DNA of 64,000 bases, taken from Gammaproteobacteria bacterium. Lineage in GTDB: Bacteria; Gemmatimonadota; Gemmatimonadetes; Longimicrobiales; Gaopeijiaceae. Positions within the stretch are counted from its first letter, which is position 1. The number at the start of each line of letters is the position of its first letter. Shown piece by piece: positions 29,867 through 38,579 of this stretch. The translations under genes were made by a program, and so were the position numbers. The stretch lies in assembly GCA_028819075.1 (NCBI GenBank), contig JAPPMM010000051.1:16323-80322 (forward strand), in the 5' to 3' direction. The notes beneath the pieces were generated by a model. The model saw only the letters and a list, made by a program, of their open reading frames with translations. It did not search any database and had not been told where the DNA came from.

Positions 29867-29911
29867 CATAACCAGTTGTCTTGAAATCACATAGAACAGA
29901 CGACACCGCTC

Positions 29912-29927
29912 TGGCACGCTTCTTACA
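29912..29927 (+). promoter_or_regulatory. Sigma-54 (-24/-12) promoter of the tripartite efflux operon
   Basis: TGGCACG-CTTC-TTACA matches TGGCACG-N4-TTGCW with one substitution (G to A). GG at 29913-29914 and the C of the -12 element at 29926 have exact GG-N10-NC spacing. The predicted start near 29938 gives a 40-base leader to the TolC-family ATG. It stands alone in a 258-base gap behind the two-component system. Confidence 0.7.
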
Positions 29928-29977
29928 ATGTCCTTCGCTCGAAGGCAACAATCACTCCGGACGTGGAGCGGGAATCA

Positions 29978-31501
29978 ATGGTTCGAGGCACCGCAGTGGG
30001 CGCGGTTCTCGTCCTGATGGCCGGGGTCGGCACCGCTTCAACCCCCGCTGGCGCATCGGGCCAGGAACGCATGAGCCTTTCGCTCGAAGAGGCCATCCGG
30101 ATCGCGAAGGATGGCAACCCGGCCTTTCTGTCGGCGACCAACGACCTGGATCGAGCCACATGGCAGGTCCGCGAGGCCTGGGGTCAGTTCCTGCCTTCGG
30201 TCACGGCCGGGGGAGGAGCCCAGTACGAGTACGCGGGCGTGCAGCGCTTCGGCATCTTCTCGTCGGCCGACATCGCGGCGGGCACCACCGACTACCTGCT
30301 CTCCAGCTATTTCCTGTCCGTCAACTGGTCGATCGACGGCAATACGTTCTTTCAGGCCAGGTCCGCGCGTGCGAACCAGCGCGCCGCCGAGGCCAGTGGC
30401 GCGGCGGACGAGTTTGCCCTGGAGGCCACCGTGACGCTGCAGTACCTCGCTGCGTTGAGGGCAAGGGACGCGGTCGAAGTAGCGGAGCGTCAGGTGGCCC
30501 GCTGGGAGCAGAACTTTGCGCTGATCGGCGCGCGGGTTGACGCGGGAGCCGCCCTTTCGACCGAAGGCAAGCAATCCGAGGTCGACCTGGGGCGAGCCCG
30601 GGTGGCCCTTCTCCGGGCGGAAAACCTCTACCGCACCGAGATCGCCCGCCTCATGGAGCAACTCGGCACGGATCTGGGAGCCCCGCTCGAGCTGGCTTCG
30701 GACTTCGCCGTGTTCGAACCAGGCTGGGATCGGAGAGAGCTGATCGAGACGGCCATGTCGGGACATCCCGGCCTGCGGGCGGCGCTGGCGTCGGAGGCGT
30801 CGGCTTCGGCGCAGGTCAACCGGGCCCGCAGCAGCTACTTTCCAACCGTTTCGGCGTCAGCGGTCTGGTCGGGCTTCACCCGCCAGGTCGGCAACCGGGA
30901 CTACGTCGTTCAGCAGGCCCGGGGCAGCGTCGACCGCCAGCGGCGAAGCTGCCAGTTCGACAACGCCCTCCTGGCCCACCTGCAGGACCTGCCGGGGCTC
31001 ACGGCGGAAGACTGCTCGAAGTACGTGCTCACCGAGCAGATTCGCCAGCAGGTCCTGGCGGCGAACCAGACGTTCCCGTTCGACTTTACCAGGCAGCCGC
31101 TGAGCCTTCGCCTGAGCGTGAGTCTCCCTGTATTCGAGGGCTTCGCCCGACAGCGCAACATCGCCCAGGCTCACGCGGACCGGCGAGATGCCACCTACGC
31201 TCGCAGGGCGGAGCAACTCAGGCTCCGGGCGGCCGTTACGCAGTCCTACGACGATCTGGCGACGGCATACCGGGCCCTGCGCATCCAGGAGCGCAATCTG
31301 GAGGTGGCGTCGGAGCAGCTCGAGCTCGCGCGCCGGCGCTATACGCTCGGGGCGGCCCCGTTCCTGGAGCTTCTGGATGCCGAGGACTCGATGGCGCAGT
31401 CGGAGCGCGACCACCTGGCTGCCGTGTACGACTTTCATGCCGCCATCTGGTCGCTTGAAGCCGCGGTTGGGCGGCGTCTGCGGCCCGACGCCGAGCTCTG
31501 A
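29978..31501 (+). CDS. TolC-family outer-membrane efflux protein
   Basis: 507 residues with signal peptide (GAVLVLMAGVGTASTPAGASGQ) and the duplicated helical-hairpin TolC architecture. Examples are LSLEEAIRIAKDGNPAFLSA, SYFLSVNWSIDGNTFFQARSARANQ, LSLRLSVSLPVFEGFARQRNIAQ and LARRRYTLGAAPFLELLDAED. It forms the trimeric outer-membrane duct of a tripartite exporter whose permease, adaptor and ATPase genes follow within 20 bases of one another. The ATG at 29978 is preceded by GGAG. A GTG at 29963 is in frame. A cysteine pair in the middle (RSCQF and AEDCSKY) may form a periplasmic disulfide. Confidence 0.9.
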   Translation: MVRGTAVGAVLVLMAGVGTASTPAGASGQERMSLSLEEAIRIAKDGNPAFLSATNDLDRATWQVREAWGQFLPSVTAGGGAQYEYAGVQRFGIFSSADIAAGTTDYLLSSYFLSVNWSIDGNTFFQARSARANQRAAEASGAADEFALEATVTLQYLAALRARDAVEVAERQVARWEQNFALIGARVDAGAALSTEGKQSEVDLGRARVALLRAENLYRTEIARLMEQLGTDLGAPLELASDFAVFEPGWDRRELIETAMSGHPGLRAALASEASASAQVNRARSSYFPTVSASAVWSGFTRQVGNRDYVVQQARGSVDRQRRSCQFDNALLAHLQDLPGLTAEDCSKYVLTEQIRQQVLAANQTFPFDFTRQPLSLRLSVSLPVFEGFARQRNIAQAHADRRDATYARRAEQLRLRAAVTQSYDDLATAYRALRIQERNLEVASEQLELARRRYTLGAAPFLELLDAEDSMAQSERDHLAAVYDFHAAIWSLEAAVGRRLRPDAEL

Positions 31502-31511
31502 GAGGAAGACC

Positions 31512-33953
31512 GTGTCCGCAATCCTCGATGACGTCCGCTACTCCCTGAGGTCCCTTCGGAGGACCCCCGGGTTCACCGTCGTGGCCGCATTGGTGCTCGC
31601 TCTGGGGATCGGCGCCACGAGCGCGATCTTCAGCGTGCTGAGCGCCGTGGTGTTGCGGCCCGTGCCGTTTCCGGACGGCCAGCGGGTCGTGAATCTGGCG
31701 TGGAACTACGGCACCTACGTTTCCCCCTACCTGACGGCAGCCCAGTTCTCGTACTGGCAGGAGCGCACACGCTCCCTGGGCACCTTCGCGAGCTGGCAGT
31801 CGTCTTTCGGACGGGTCGGCGAAGTCGGTGAGATCACGGGCGCTCAAGTCCTGCGCGTAACCTCAGGCTTCTTCGGCGTCGTGGGCATGTCGCCGGCGGT
31901 GGGTCGCGCCTTCGCCGAGGATGAATACCGGCCCGGAGGGCCCAGGGTCGCGGTGGTGTCTCCCGCGTTCTGGCGCGAGCACTTCGGCGAACAGATGGAC
32001 GTGTCCGGCCGCGTCTCGATCAGGCTTGAAGAAGAGCCCTACGCGATCATCGGGCTGCTTCCCGAGGACTTCGCCTTCCCTTACGTGCCGGAACCCGTGG
32101 AGATGGTCCTGCCCACTGAGGTACCAACCGTCGATCCTGACGACCACGGCGAGAATTGGCCGGCCATCGCAAGGCTCGGCGACGACTACACGATGAGCGA
32201 CGCCCGGACCGGGGTGGCGTCGCTCAATGCCGGGTTCCGGATGACGTACCCGCAGCAGGCCGCCGAAGCCGAACCGGGAATGACGCTCGACTCCTTCTCG
32301 GACTTGTACGTCGGGCAGACTGCGAATGCGATCTGGATCCTGATGGGCGCCGTCATGGCCGTCCTGCTGATCACCTGCGCCAACGTCGGCAACCTGTTCC
32401 TGGTTAGAGCATTGCGACGGCGAGGAGAGATGGCGCTGTGCGCTGCTCTCGGCGCGACCGAGAGCCGGATCGTGCGACTTGGCATGGCAGAGGCCATCGT
32501 GGTGGCTTCCGCGGCGGCCGCCGTCGGAGTCGCGCTCGCGGTGTCGGGCGCCAATGTGCTCGTCGCGTGGGCTCCCGTCCGGCTGCCGCTGGCAGGCTCG
32601 ATCACGGTGGACTGGAGGGTTGTGGCGTTCACGACCGCGATTTCGCTGACGGCCGCCGTCGTGGTGAGTCTGGTGGCCGCGCGGCCCGCGGTGCGCGGGG
32701 GACTCTGGCGGGCGCTGGGACAGGGCTCCCGGACCACGACCGGGCAGCGTCGACTGCAGGAGGCGCTGGTGTCGGGGCAGACGGCGCTCTCGACCATCCT
32801 GCTCGTGGCCGCCGGCCTGCTCTTCACCACCTGGTCGAACCTCAGGCAAGCCGACCCCGGGTTCGATCCCGAAGCACTCGTAGCCGTCAAGCTGCCGATC
32901 AGACCTCCCAACTATGACACTTCCGAGCAGCTCGACCAGTTCGCACAGGGAGTGATCGAGAGTGTGCGAAGCTCGGACGGAATCGATCTCGCCGCCGGAG
33001 CGAGCAGTCTCCCCTTCGAGCGGGGCCTGAACTTCCCCATTTCGATAGCCGGACGCGACGAGTTCGGTGGTTCGGTCGAGCTGCGAACCGTCACCCGGGG
33101 CTACTTCGAGACGCTGGCGGTCCCGGTGGTCCGCGGACGATCGTTCGCGCCCGCGGATGTTCAGGGCGCGGTCCCGGTCGCCATCGTCAACGAGAGCTTC
33201 GCACGCAACTATTTTCCCGGCGACGACGCCGTCGGACAGCGCATAGATCTCGGGCGAATCAACAACGAGTACCGATTCCCTTCCCTGGCGGGGCCCGGAG
33301 TCCTGATCGTCGGTGTGGCCGCGGACGTACAGGATGTCTCGTTCCGGACCGAGGTCCGGCGAACGATGTACCTTCCGCACGCTCAGGCCGGCGACTACAT
33401 CGCCAACATCCGAGCCGCGATGCCGGTTTTCGTGGTGCGGAGCACCCTGCCCGTGGAGCGACTCGAACTGGCGTTCGCCCAGGCGATACGCACGGTGGAT
33501 CCCGCGCTTCCCGGCCCCGACGTCTTCGCTCTGAGCGAGACGGTCGCGGACTCAATGGCGCGGGAACGATTCGGCACCCTGCTCGTGACGCTCTTCGGAG
33601 CTCTCTCGCTCATCCTGACCGCAGTCGGCGTCTACGCCGTGCTGGCCCAAACCGTGCGAAGTCGTCGCCGCGAGATCGGAATCCGCATGGCCGTAGGCGC
33701 GAATGGCGACCGGGTACTGCGGCTGGTCGTCGTGCGAGGACTGCTCCCGGTCGTCGTCGGGATCGGCGTTGGACTCGCGGGTGCGATGGCCGTCTCGGAT
33801 CTGCTGGAAACCTACCTCTGGGGCGTCACGGGCACCGACGCCAGGACACTCGGCACAGCGGCGGCCGGAATCCTCGCTGTGGCCACCTTCGCGTGCTGGA
33901 TTCCCGCGCGGGAAGCGACGGGGGTAGACCCGGTCACAGCCCTGGCCTCGTGA
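31512..33953 (+). CDS. ADOP-type ABC transporter permease (duplicated FtsX)
   Basis: 813 residues from GTG 31512 with GAGGA upstream. The N-terminal signature DDVRYSLRSLRRTPGFTVVAALVLALGIGATSAIFSVL is typical of the large acidobacterial duplicated orphan permeases. A MacB-like periplasmic domain follows, then an FtsX domain (WILMGAVMAVLLITCANVGNLFLVRALRRRGEMALCAALGA), a hydrophobic linker (LSTILLVAAGLLFTTW), a second periplasmic domain and a second FtsX domain (REIGIRMAVGANGDRVLRLVVVRG). It moves a substrate or transmits ATPase motion from the inner membrane. With its ATPase three genes downstream it is not an orphan. Substrate unknown; peptide, antibiotic or envelope lipid are all possible. 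Confidence 0.92.
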   Translation: MSAILDDVRYSLRSLRRTPGFTVVAALVLALGIGATSAIFSVLSAVVLRPVPFPDGQRVVNLAWNYGTYVSPYLTAAQFSYWQERTRSLGTFASWQSSFGRVGEVGEITGAQVLRVTSGFFGVVGMSPAVGRAFAEDEYRPGGPRVAVVSPAFWREHFGEQMDVSGRVSIRLEEEPYAIIGLLPEDFAFPYVPEPVEMVLPTEVPTVDPDDHGENWPAIARLGDDYTMSDARTGVASLNAGFRMTYPQQAAEAEPGMTLDSFSDLYVGQTANAIWILMGAVMAVLLITCANVGNLFLVRALRRRGEMALCAALGATESRIVRLGMAEAIVVASAAAAVGVALAVSGANVLVAWAPVRLPLAGSITVDWRVVAFTTAISLTAAVVVSLVAARPAVRGGLWRALGQGSRTTTGQRRLQEALVSGQTALSTILLVAAGLLFTTWSNLRQADPGFDPEALVAVKLPIRPPNYDTSEQLDQFAQGVIESVRSSDGIDLAAGASSLPFERGLNFPISIAGRDEFGGSVELRTVTRGYFETLAVPVVRGRSFAPADVQGAVPVAIVNESFARNYFPGDDAVGQRIDLGRINNEYRFPSLAGPGVLIVGVAADVQDVSFRTEVRRTMYLPHAQAGDYIANIRAAMPVFVVRSTLPVERLELAFAQAIRTVDPALPGPDVFALSETVADSMARERFGTLLVTLFGALSLILTAVGVYAVLAQTVRSRRREIGIRMAVGANGDRVLRLVVVRGLLPVVVGIGVGLAGAMAVSDLLETYLWGVTGTDARTLGTAAAGILAVATFACWIPAREATGVDPVTALAS

Positions 33954-33972
33954 GAACCCCAAGGAGCCAGAC

Positions 33973-35253
33973 TTGGACATCATTCGCGATACCGGCCCCC
34001 GAAAGCGGAAGAAGAAGCTGGCGTGGAGCGCAACGGCCATCGGCGCCTTCGCGATCGCCGTCTTCGGATGGCAGCTGCTTCCGTCGGGCGTCCCGACCGT
34101 CGATGCCGCCGCCGTATGGAGCGACACGGTGGCGCACGGAACATTGATTCGGCAGGTACGGGGTCCGGGCACTCTCGTACCGGAGCAGATGCGCTGGATC
34201 ACCGCCGTGACCGCCGGGCGCATCGAGCAGATCCTTTCCCTGCCGGGCGCCGACGTCTCGGCCGGTGATCTCATCATGCGCCTGAGCAACCCCGATGTGG
34301 ACATGCAATTGCTGCAGGCCCAGCAGCAGTTGTCGGCGACGCACGCGAGCCTCGTTCAACTGCGCACCAGCCTGCGGATGCAAGAGCTTCAGCAGCGCGC
34401 CACCACGGCAACCGTGCGTGCGGACTACCTGGAGGCAGAGCGAATCCATCGCATCAACCAGCAGCTCTTCGACGAGAATCCGGAACTCGTCGCCCGAGCC
34501 GACCTCGACCGGTCACGCGAGTCCGTGGAAGCTCTGTCGCTTCGCCTCGAGACCGAGACAGAGCGCCTGGCCGTGATCCAGGCCACGTCAGGGGAGCAAA
34601 TCAGCGCCCAGGAGGAGCAGATCACGCGCCTCGCCGACCTGGCTCGGTTCAGCCGCGATCGAATCCAGTCCATGCACGTGACCGCGTCGGTGAGCGGCGT
34701 CCTGGCGCCGCTCGACATTCCGCTCCAGGAGGGACAGTGGGTGCAGTCGGGCCAGGCCCTGTCGCGAGTCGTCGTGCCGGGCCGCCTGAAGGCCGAGATC
34801 CGCATACCACAGACGCAGGCGCAGGAAATCGCCGTCGGACAGGTCGCGAAGATCGACACCCGGACGGACACGATTCAGGGGCGGGTGGTGCGCATCGATC
34901 CCGCGGTTCGGAACGGCACCGTGACGATCGACGTCGCGCTACCGCCGAGCCTTCCGCCGTCGGCACGGCCCGATCTCAGCGTTGACGGAAGCGTGATCGT
35001 CGAGCGCCTGGACGACGTTGTCCACATGGGCCGTCCGACGTTCGGGCAGGCCAATCAGCAGGTGAGCCTCTTCAGGGTGGTCGATGGCGGGCGGTTCGCG
35101 GAGCGGGTCACCGTCCGTCTCGGCGCCAGTTCGCTGAACGACATCGAGATACGTGAGGGACTGCAGCCAGGCGATGTCGTGATTCTGTCGGACATGTCCC
35201 AATGGGACGGGTTCAGCCGGGTGAGGCTGAGGGGACGCGGAGGAGCACGATGA
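33973..35253 (+). CDS. HlyD/MacA-family periplasmic adaptor
   Basis: 426 residues from TTG 33973 with AAGGAG upstream. A positively charged cytoplasmic start (RKRKKK) is followed by one transmembrane anchor (about 17-35), a biotinyl-lipoyl half (GRIEQILSLPGADVSAGDLIMRLSNPDVDM), a long alpha-helical hairpin (about 110-225), the second lipoyl half (VTASVSGVLAPLDIPLQEGQWVQSGQ) and a beta-barrel/membrane-proximal part. It connects the ADOP permease to the TolC-family duct. The stop overlaps the ATPase start (ATGA). Confidence 0.9.
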   Translation: MDIIRDTGPRKRKKKLAWSATAIGAFAIAVFGWQLLPSGVPTVDAAAVWSDTVAHGTLIRQVRGPGTLVPEQMRWITAVTAGRIEQILSLPGADVSAGDLIMRLSNPDVDMQLLQAQQQLSATHASLVQLRTSLRMQELQQRATTATVRADYLEAERIHRINQQLFDENPELVARADLDRSRESVEALSLRLETETERLAVIQATSGEQISAQEEQITRLADLARFSRDRIQSMHVTASVSGVLAPLDIPLQEGQWVQSGQALSRVVVPGRLKAEIRIPQTQAQEIAVGQVAKIDTRTDTIQGRVVRIDPAVRNGTVTIDVALPPSLPPSARPDLSVDGSVIVERLDDVVHMGRPTFGQANQQVSLFRVVDGGRFAERVTVRLGASSLNDIEIREGLQPGDVVILSDMSQWDGFSRVRLRGRGGAR

Positions 35254-35978
35254 TGACCAGTGATGCGCTGATCCGACTGGACGGCGTGGGCAAGGTCTTC
35301 CTCGCCGAAGAGGTGGAGACCCACGCGCTGTCGAACATCAATCTGTCGATACGCAGCGGCGAATACGTATCGATTGCGGGGCCGTCGGGCTGCGGCAAGA
35401 CGACGCTGCTGTCGATTCTGGGATTGCTGGACGGCCCCACGAGCGGGCGATACCTGCTGGACGGCACCCCGGCCGAGAACCTGGATGCGAGCCAGCGCGC
35501 ACGGGTTCGAAACCGGGCGATCGGCTTCATCTTCCAGGCGTTCAACCTGATCGGCGATCTCACGGTGTACGAGAATGTCGAGTTGCCGCTGACGTATCGA
35601 GGAATGGGGTTCGCGGAACGCAAAGAGCGCGTGCAGGAGTCCCTCGAGCGGGTGGAGCTCGCTCATCGCACGCGACACTACCCCAATCAGCTGTCGGGCG
35701 GCCAGCAGCAGCGCGTCGCGGTCGCGCGCGCGATCGTCGGAAAGCCACTCATCCTGCTCGCGGACGAGCCCACCGGAAATCTCGACTCGCGGAACGGAAG
35801 CGCGGTGATGAGGCTGCTTGCAGAACTACATGACGATGGCGCCACGATCTGCATGGTGACGCACGATCCGCGCTATTCCCACATCGCCGACCGGACCGTC
35901 CACCTCTTCGACGGGCAGATCGTGAGCGAAGACGAAGAGCTCACCCTGACTCCACCGGCGTCATTCCCACATACTTGA
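35250..35978 (+). CDS. ABC transporter ATPase (MacB/LolD type)
   Basis: 242 residues with all nucleotide-binding motifs: Walker A GPSGCGKTT (44-52), Q-loop IFQAFNL, signature LSGGQQQR, Walker [14 protein letters not shown] and H-loop VTHD. It energises the adjacent ADOP permease. GGAGG precedes the ATG at 35250, and a second in-frame ATG follows at once. It is the last gene of the sigma-54 operon. Its final 38 bases overlap the end of the convergent threonine synthase gene, so the C-terminus past HLFDGQIVSEDEE is encoded by both strands. Confidence 0.95.
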   Translation: MMTSDALIRLDGVGKVFLAEEVETHALSNINLSIRSGEYVSIAGPSGCGKTTLLSILGLLDGPTSGRYLLDGTPAENLDASQRARVRNRAIGFIFQAFNLIGDLTVYENVELPLTYRGMGFAERKERVQESLERVELAHRTRHYPNQLSGGQQQRVAVARAIVGKPLILLADEPTGNLDSRNGSAVMRLLAELHDDGATICMVTHDPRYSHIADRTVHLFDGQIVSEDEELTLTPPASFPHT

Positions 35979-37137
35979 GCCCGCTCCCGGTGTTGAAGAG
36001 CACCGTCTCGTCGTCCTCGGAGAGCAGTCCCATCTCCTTCAGCTCCGGCACGGCCGCCAGCACCGCCCCTCCCTCCGGGCACGCGAAGATGCCGGTGCAC
36101 TCGCCCATCGCGCGCACCGCCTCGGCCATCGCCGCGTCCTCGATCGCGACCGCGCCACCCCCGGATTCCCTGATCGCGCGCAGCATGAGGAAGTCGCCCA
36201 CCGCCGCCGGGACCCGCAGACCTGCCGCATAGGTCTCGGCGTCGTCCCAGAACCGGGCGGCCTCGGTTCCGTCCTGCCAGGCGCGCACCACCGGCGCGCA
36301 CCCGGTCGGCTGAACCGAGAACATCTTCGGGCGCTCGCTCCCGATCCAGCCCATCCGCTTCATCTCGTCGAACGCCTTCCACATCCCGATGAGGCCGGTG
36401 CCGCCGCCCGTCGGGTAGATCACGGCGTCCGGCAGCCGGAACCCGAGTTGTTCGAAGAGCTCGTACCCCATCGTCTTCTTGCCCTCCACGCGGTAGGGTT
36501 CCTTCAACGTGGAGAGATCCCACCAGCCCATGTAGTCCGCCCCCTCGCGCACGACCTTGCCGCAGTCGGTGATGAGGCCGTCCATCAGCACCAGGTCGGC
36601 GCCCAATCCCTGGATTTCCTCCACGATGGTGGCCGGGGTGTCGTTGGGCGCGACGATGTGAACCGGCAGCCCGCCCGCGGCTCCGTACGCGGCCGCAGCG
36701 CTGCCCGCGTTGCCCGCCGTGGGAATGGCCAGCTCCTTCGCCCCCAACTCCTTCGCGCGCGATACGGCCAGGCACAGCCCGCGGTCCTTGAAGCTGCCGG
36801 TGGGGTTCATGCCTTCGTTCTTCACCCAGAGGCGGCGCATGCCGTAGCGCTTCGCGAGGCGCGGTGCGTCCGTGAGCGGCGTCCAGCCCTCTCCGAGGGA
36901 CAGCTGGCATTCGGGAACCCGTACCGGCAGCACCTCCTCGTAGCGCCAGAGATCGGGCCGCCGTCCCTCCAGATCACCCGGGCGGAAGTGGCGCCGGATG
37001 GTGTCCAGGTCGTAGCGGGCGAACAGCGGTCTACCGGCGGGCGAGAGCCCCATCAGCTGCTCGCTGTCGAAGGTCTCGCCTGTCCAGGTGCACTCCAGAT
37101 GGGTGGCGCCGCGCGCCTTCCACGGAATCGCGTTCAT
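35941..37137 (-). CDS. thrC: Threonine synthase
   Basis: 398 residues, a PLP enzyme converting O-phosphohomoserine to threonine. It carries the PLP-lysine K117 in NPTGSFKDRG, the phosphate-binding glycine loop PTGGGTGLIGMW, and an N-terminal extension with TGETF. The fold type and the VKNEGMNPTGSFKDR block are characteristic. The ATG at 37137 lies in a 128-base region divergent from the ECF sigma gene. The 3' end overlaps the ABC ATPase gene tail to tail by 38 bases. No other threonine-pathway genes are adjacent. Confidence 0.93.
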   Translation of the reverse strand: MNAIPWKARGATHLECTWTGETFDSEQLMGLSPAGRPLFARYDLDTIRRHFRPGDLEGRRPDLWRYEEVLPVRVPECQLSLGEGWTPLTDAPRLAKRYGMRRLWVKNEGMNPTGSFKDRGLCLAVSRAKELGAKELAIPTAGNAGSAAAAYGAAGGLPVHIVAPNDTPATIVEEIQGLGADLVLMDGLITDCGKVVREGADYMGWWDLSTLKEPYRVEGKKTMGYELFEQLGFRLPDAVIYPTGGGTGLIGMWKAFDEMKRMGWIGSERPKMFSVQPTGCAPVVRAWQDGTEAARFWDDAETYAAGLRVPAAVGDFLMLRAIRESGGGAVAIEDAAMAEAVRAMGECTGIFACPEGGAVLAAVPELKEMGLLSEDDETVLFNTGSGLKYVGMTPVESG

Positions 37138-37265
37138 TTGCGTGGCTTATCCGGGGCTTTAGGCTTGTTCAAGATGCGGCGCAAGGTTACAGGCAACCAA
37201 CTGGCGCCGCAACTCATCCAACAGACGTAGTTCGGGACGCCGGAACCGGTCTGGATACAACCCGA

Positions 37266-37886
37266 ATGAGTCGAGCACAGAGGACAATCGCGCTTCGCGA
37301 CGAGCGGGTACCGACGGATGAAGGGATGAACGAATCCCGGCTGATCCGCAGGGCGAGCGAAGGTGACGCTCGGGCGGTGCGGTCGCTGTACGACCGCTAC
37401 AGCCCCCGCGTGTATGCCGTGGTGCGCAGAATCGCCGGGGACGACCATACGGCTCAGGACTACGCCCAGGAGACCTGGGTGCGCGTCATCCGGGCGCTGC
37501 CGACGTTCCGCGGCGAATCGAAGTTCTCGACCTGGCTGCACCGCATCGCCGTCAACGCGGCGCTGCAATCGAGGCGCCGGGAGAGCACCCGGCAGGATCG
37601 GGAGGTGCCGATCCCGGATACCGTTCCGGTGCGTTACTCGCCGGGAGATCCTCTCCTGGCGCAGCGGCTGGAACGAGCAATGGACCGGCTCCCGGAGGGG
37701 ATGCGGCGCGTGCTGATCCTTCACGACGTGGAGGGCTACACGCATCAGGACATCGGTGAGATGTTGGGCGTGACGGCGGGAACATCCAAGTCGCAGCTCT
37801 TCAAGGCGCGGGCGAAAATGAGACAATGGCTGGGTTCGGTTCACGAACCCCGACACGAACAGGAGCGGGAAGCATGGAGCATCTGA
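37266..37886 (+). CDS. ECF-type RNA polymerase sigma factor (RpoE-like)
   Basis: 206 residues. Region 2 (YDRYSPRVYAVVRRIAGDDHTAQDYAQETWVRVIRAL, FSTWLHRIAVNAALQSRR) and region 4 (LPEGMRRVLILHDVEGYTHQDIGEMLGVTAGTSKSQLFKARAKMR) are complete. An in-frame ATG at 37326 (MNESRLIRR) is the more usual start position for such proteins, and the 20 residues before it look non-conserved, so the true protein may be 186 residues. The end overlaps the zf-HC2 anti-sigma gene by 13 bases. GGAACC at 37242-37247 resembles an ECF -35 box but lacks a convincing -10 partner. Confidence 0.92.
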   Translation: MSRAQRTIALRDERVPTDEGMNESRLIRRASEGDARAVRSLYDRYSPRVYAVVRRIAGDDHTAQDYAQETWVRVIRALPTFRGESKFSTWLHRIAVNAALQSRRRESTRQDREVPIPDTVPVRYSPGDPLLAQRLERAMDRLPEGMRRVLILHDVEGYTHQDIGEMLGVTAGTSKSQLFKARAKMRQWLGSVHEPRHEQEREAWSI

Positions 37887-38578
37887 GTCTGGAAGCTCTG
37901 GCTCGCCTGGTTGACGAGACACCCTTCAGGAGCGAGAGGCGGCACCTGGCGCGCTGCCCGGACTGCTCCCGGGAGCTGGAGCGGCTGCGTGAGCAGACGG
38001 AGACGCTGGGGTCGCTGCCGGACCTGCGGCCGGCGCCCGGAGACTGGCCGGCGCTGGAGGCACGGCTGGAACGCGAGGGACTCCTGCGCGGAAGCAATCC
38101 GGCTGATGCGGTCATCCGCCTGATCGACCGCAGGCGCGGCTGGATGCAGGCCGCCGCCGCGCTGGTGCTCTTCCTTGCGGGAGGTCTCTCCGGAGCGGTG
38201 CTGGCACCGGCGGAATGGGGTCTGCAGGCAGGTGGCGGACAAGTTGCAGCGGGCGAGATGACGGCGGGCGGGGTGTCCCCGGCCGAACTCTCCATCGAGG
38301 AGGCCGCAACTGCCGAGGAAGCGGCCCAGGTCCTGCATCTCGCGGAACAGAACTACCGGGACGCGATGCTGCGGTATCGGGCGCTGACCCGCGGTCCCGA
38401 GGCCGAGACACCCATGGATCCCCGTCGTCTTGCGGTCATCGACGCGATGGTAGCCATGGGACAGGCGGCCGTTCAGGAAGCTCCCGACGATCCGTTCCTG
38501 AACGGGTTCCTGGTCAGCGCGGTAGCGGAGCGCGAAGCGGCGTTGAACGCGCTCTTCGCCTCCGCCGATCGGTACTAG
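37874..38578 (+). CDS. Zinc-finger (zf-HC2) anti-sigma factor
   Basis: 234 residues. The HxxxCxxC anti-sigma zinc motif is present as H24, C28, C31 (RRHLARCPDC). A transmembrane segment lies at about 91-111 (MQAAAALVLFLAGGLSGAVL), followed by a periplasmic part of about 120 residues that is helical and rich in Ala/Glu. It holds the upstream sigma factor at the membrane until a signal arrives. AGGAG at 37861-37865 supports the ATG at 37874. The next gene starts one base after its stop. Confidence 0.88.
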   Translation: MEHLSLEALARLVDETPFRSERRHLARCPDCSRELERLREQTETLGSLPDLRPAPGDWPALEARLEREGLLRGSNPADAVIRLIDRRRGWMQAAAALVLFLAGGLSGAVLAPAEWGLQAGGGQVAAGEMTAGGVSPAELSIEEAATAEEAAQVLHLAEQNYRDAMLRYRALTRGPEAETPMDPRRLAVIDAMVAMGQAAVQEAPDDPFLNGFLVSAVAEREAALNALFASADRY

Positions 38579-38579
38579 C

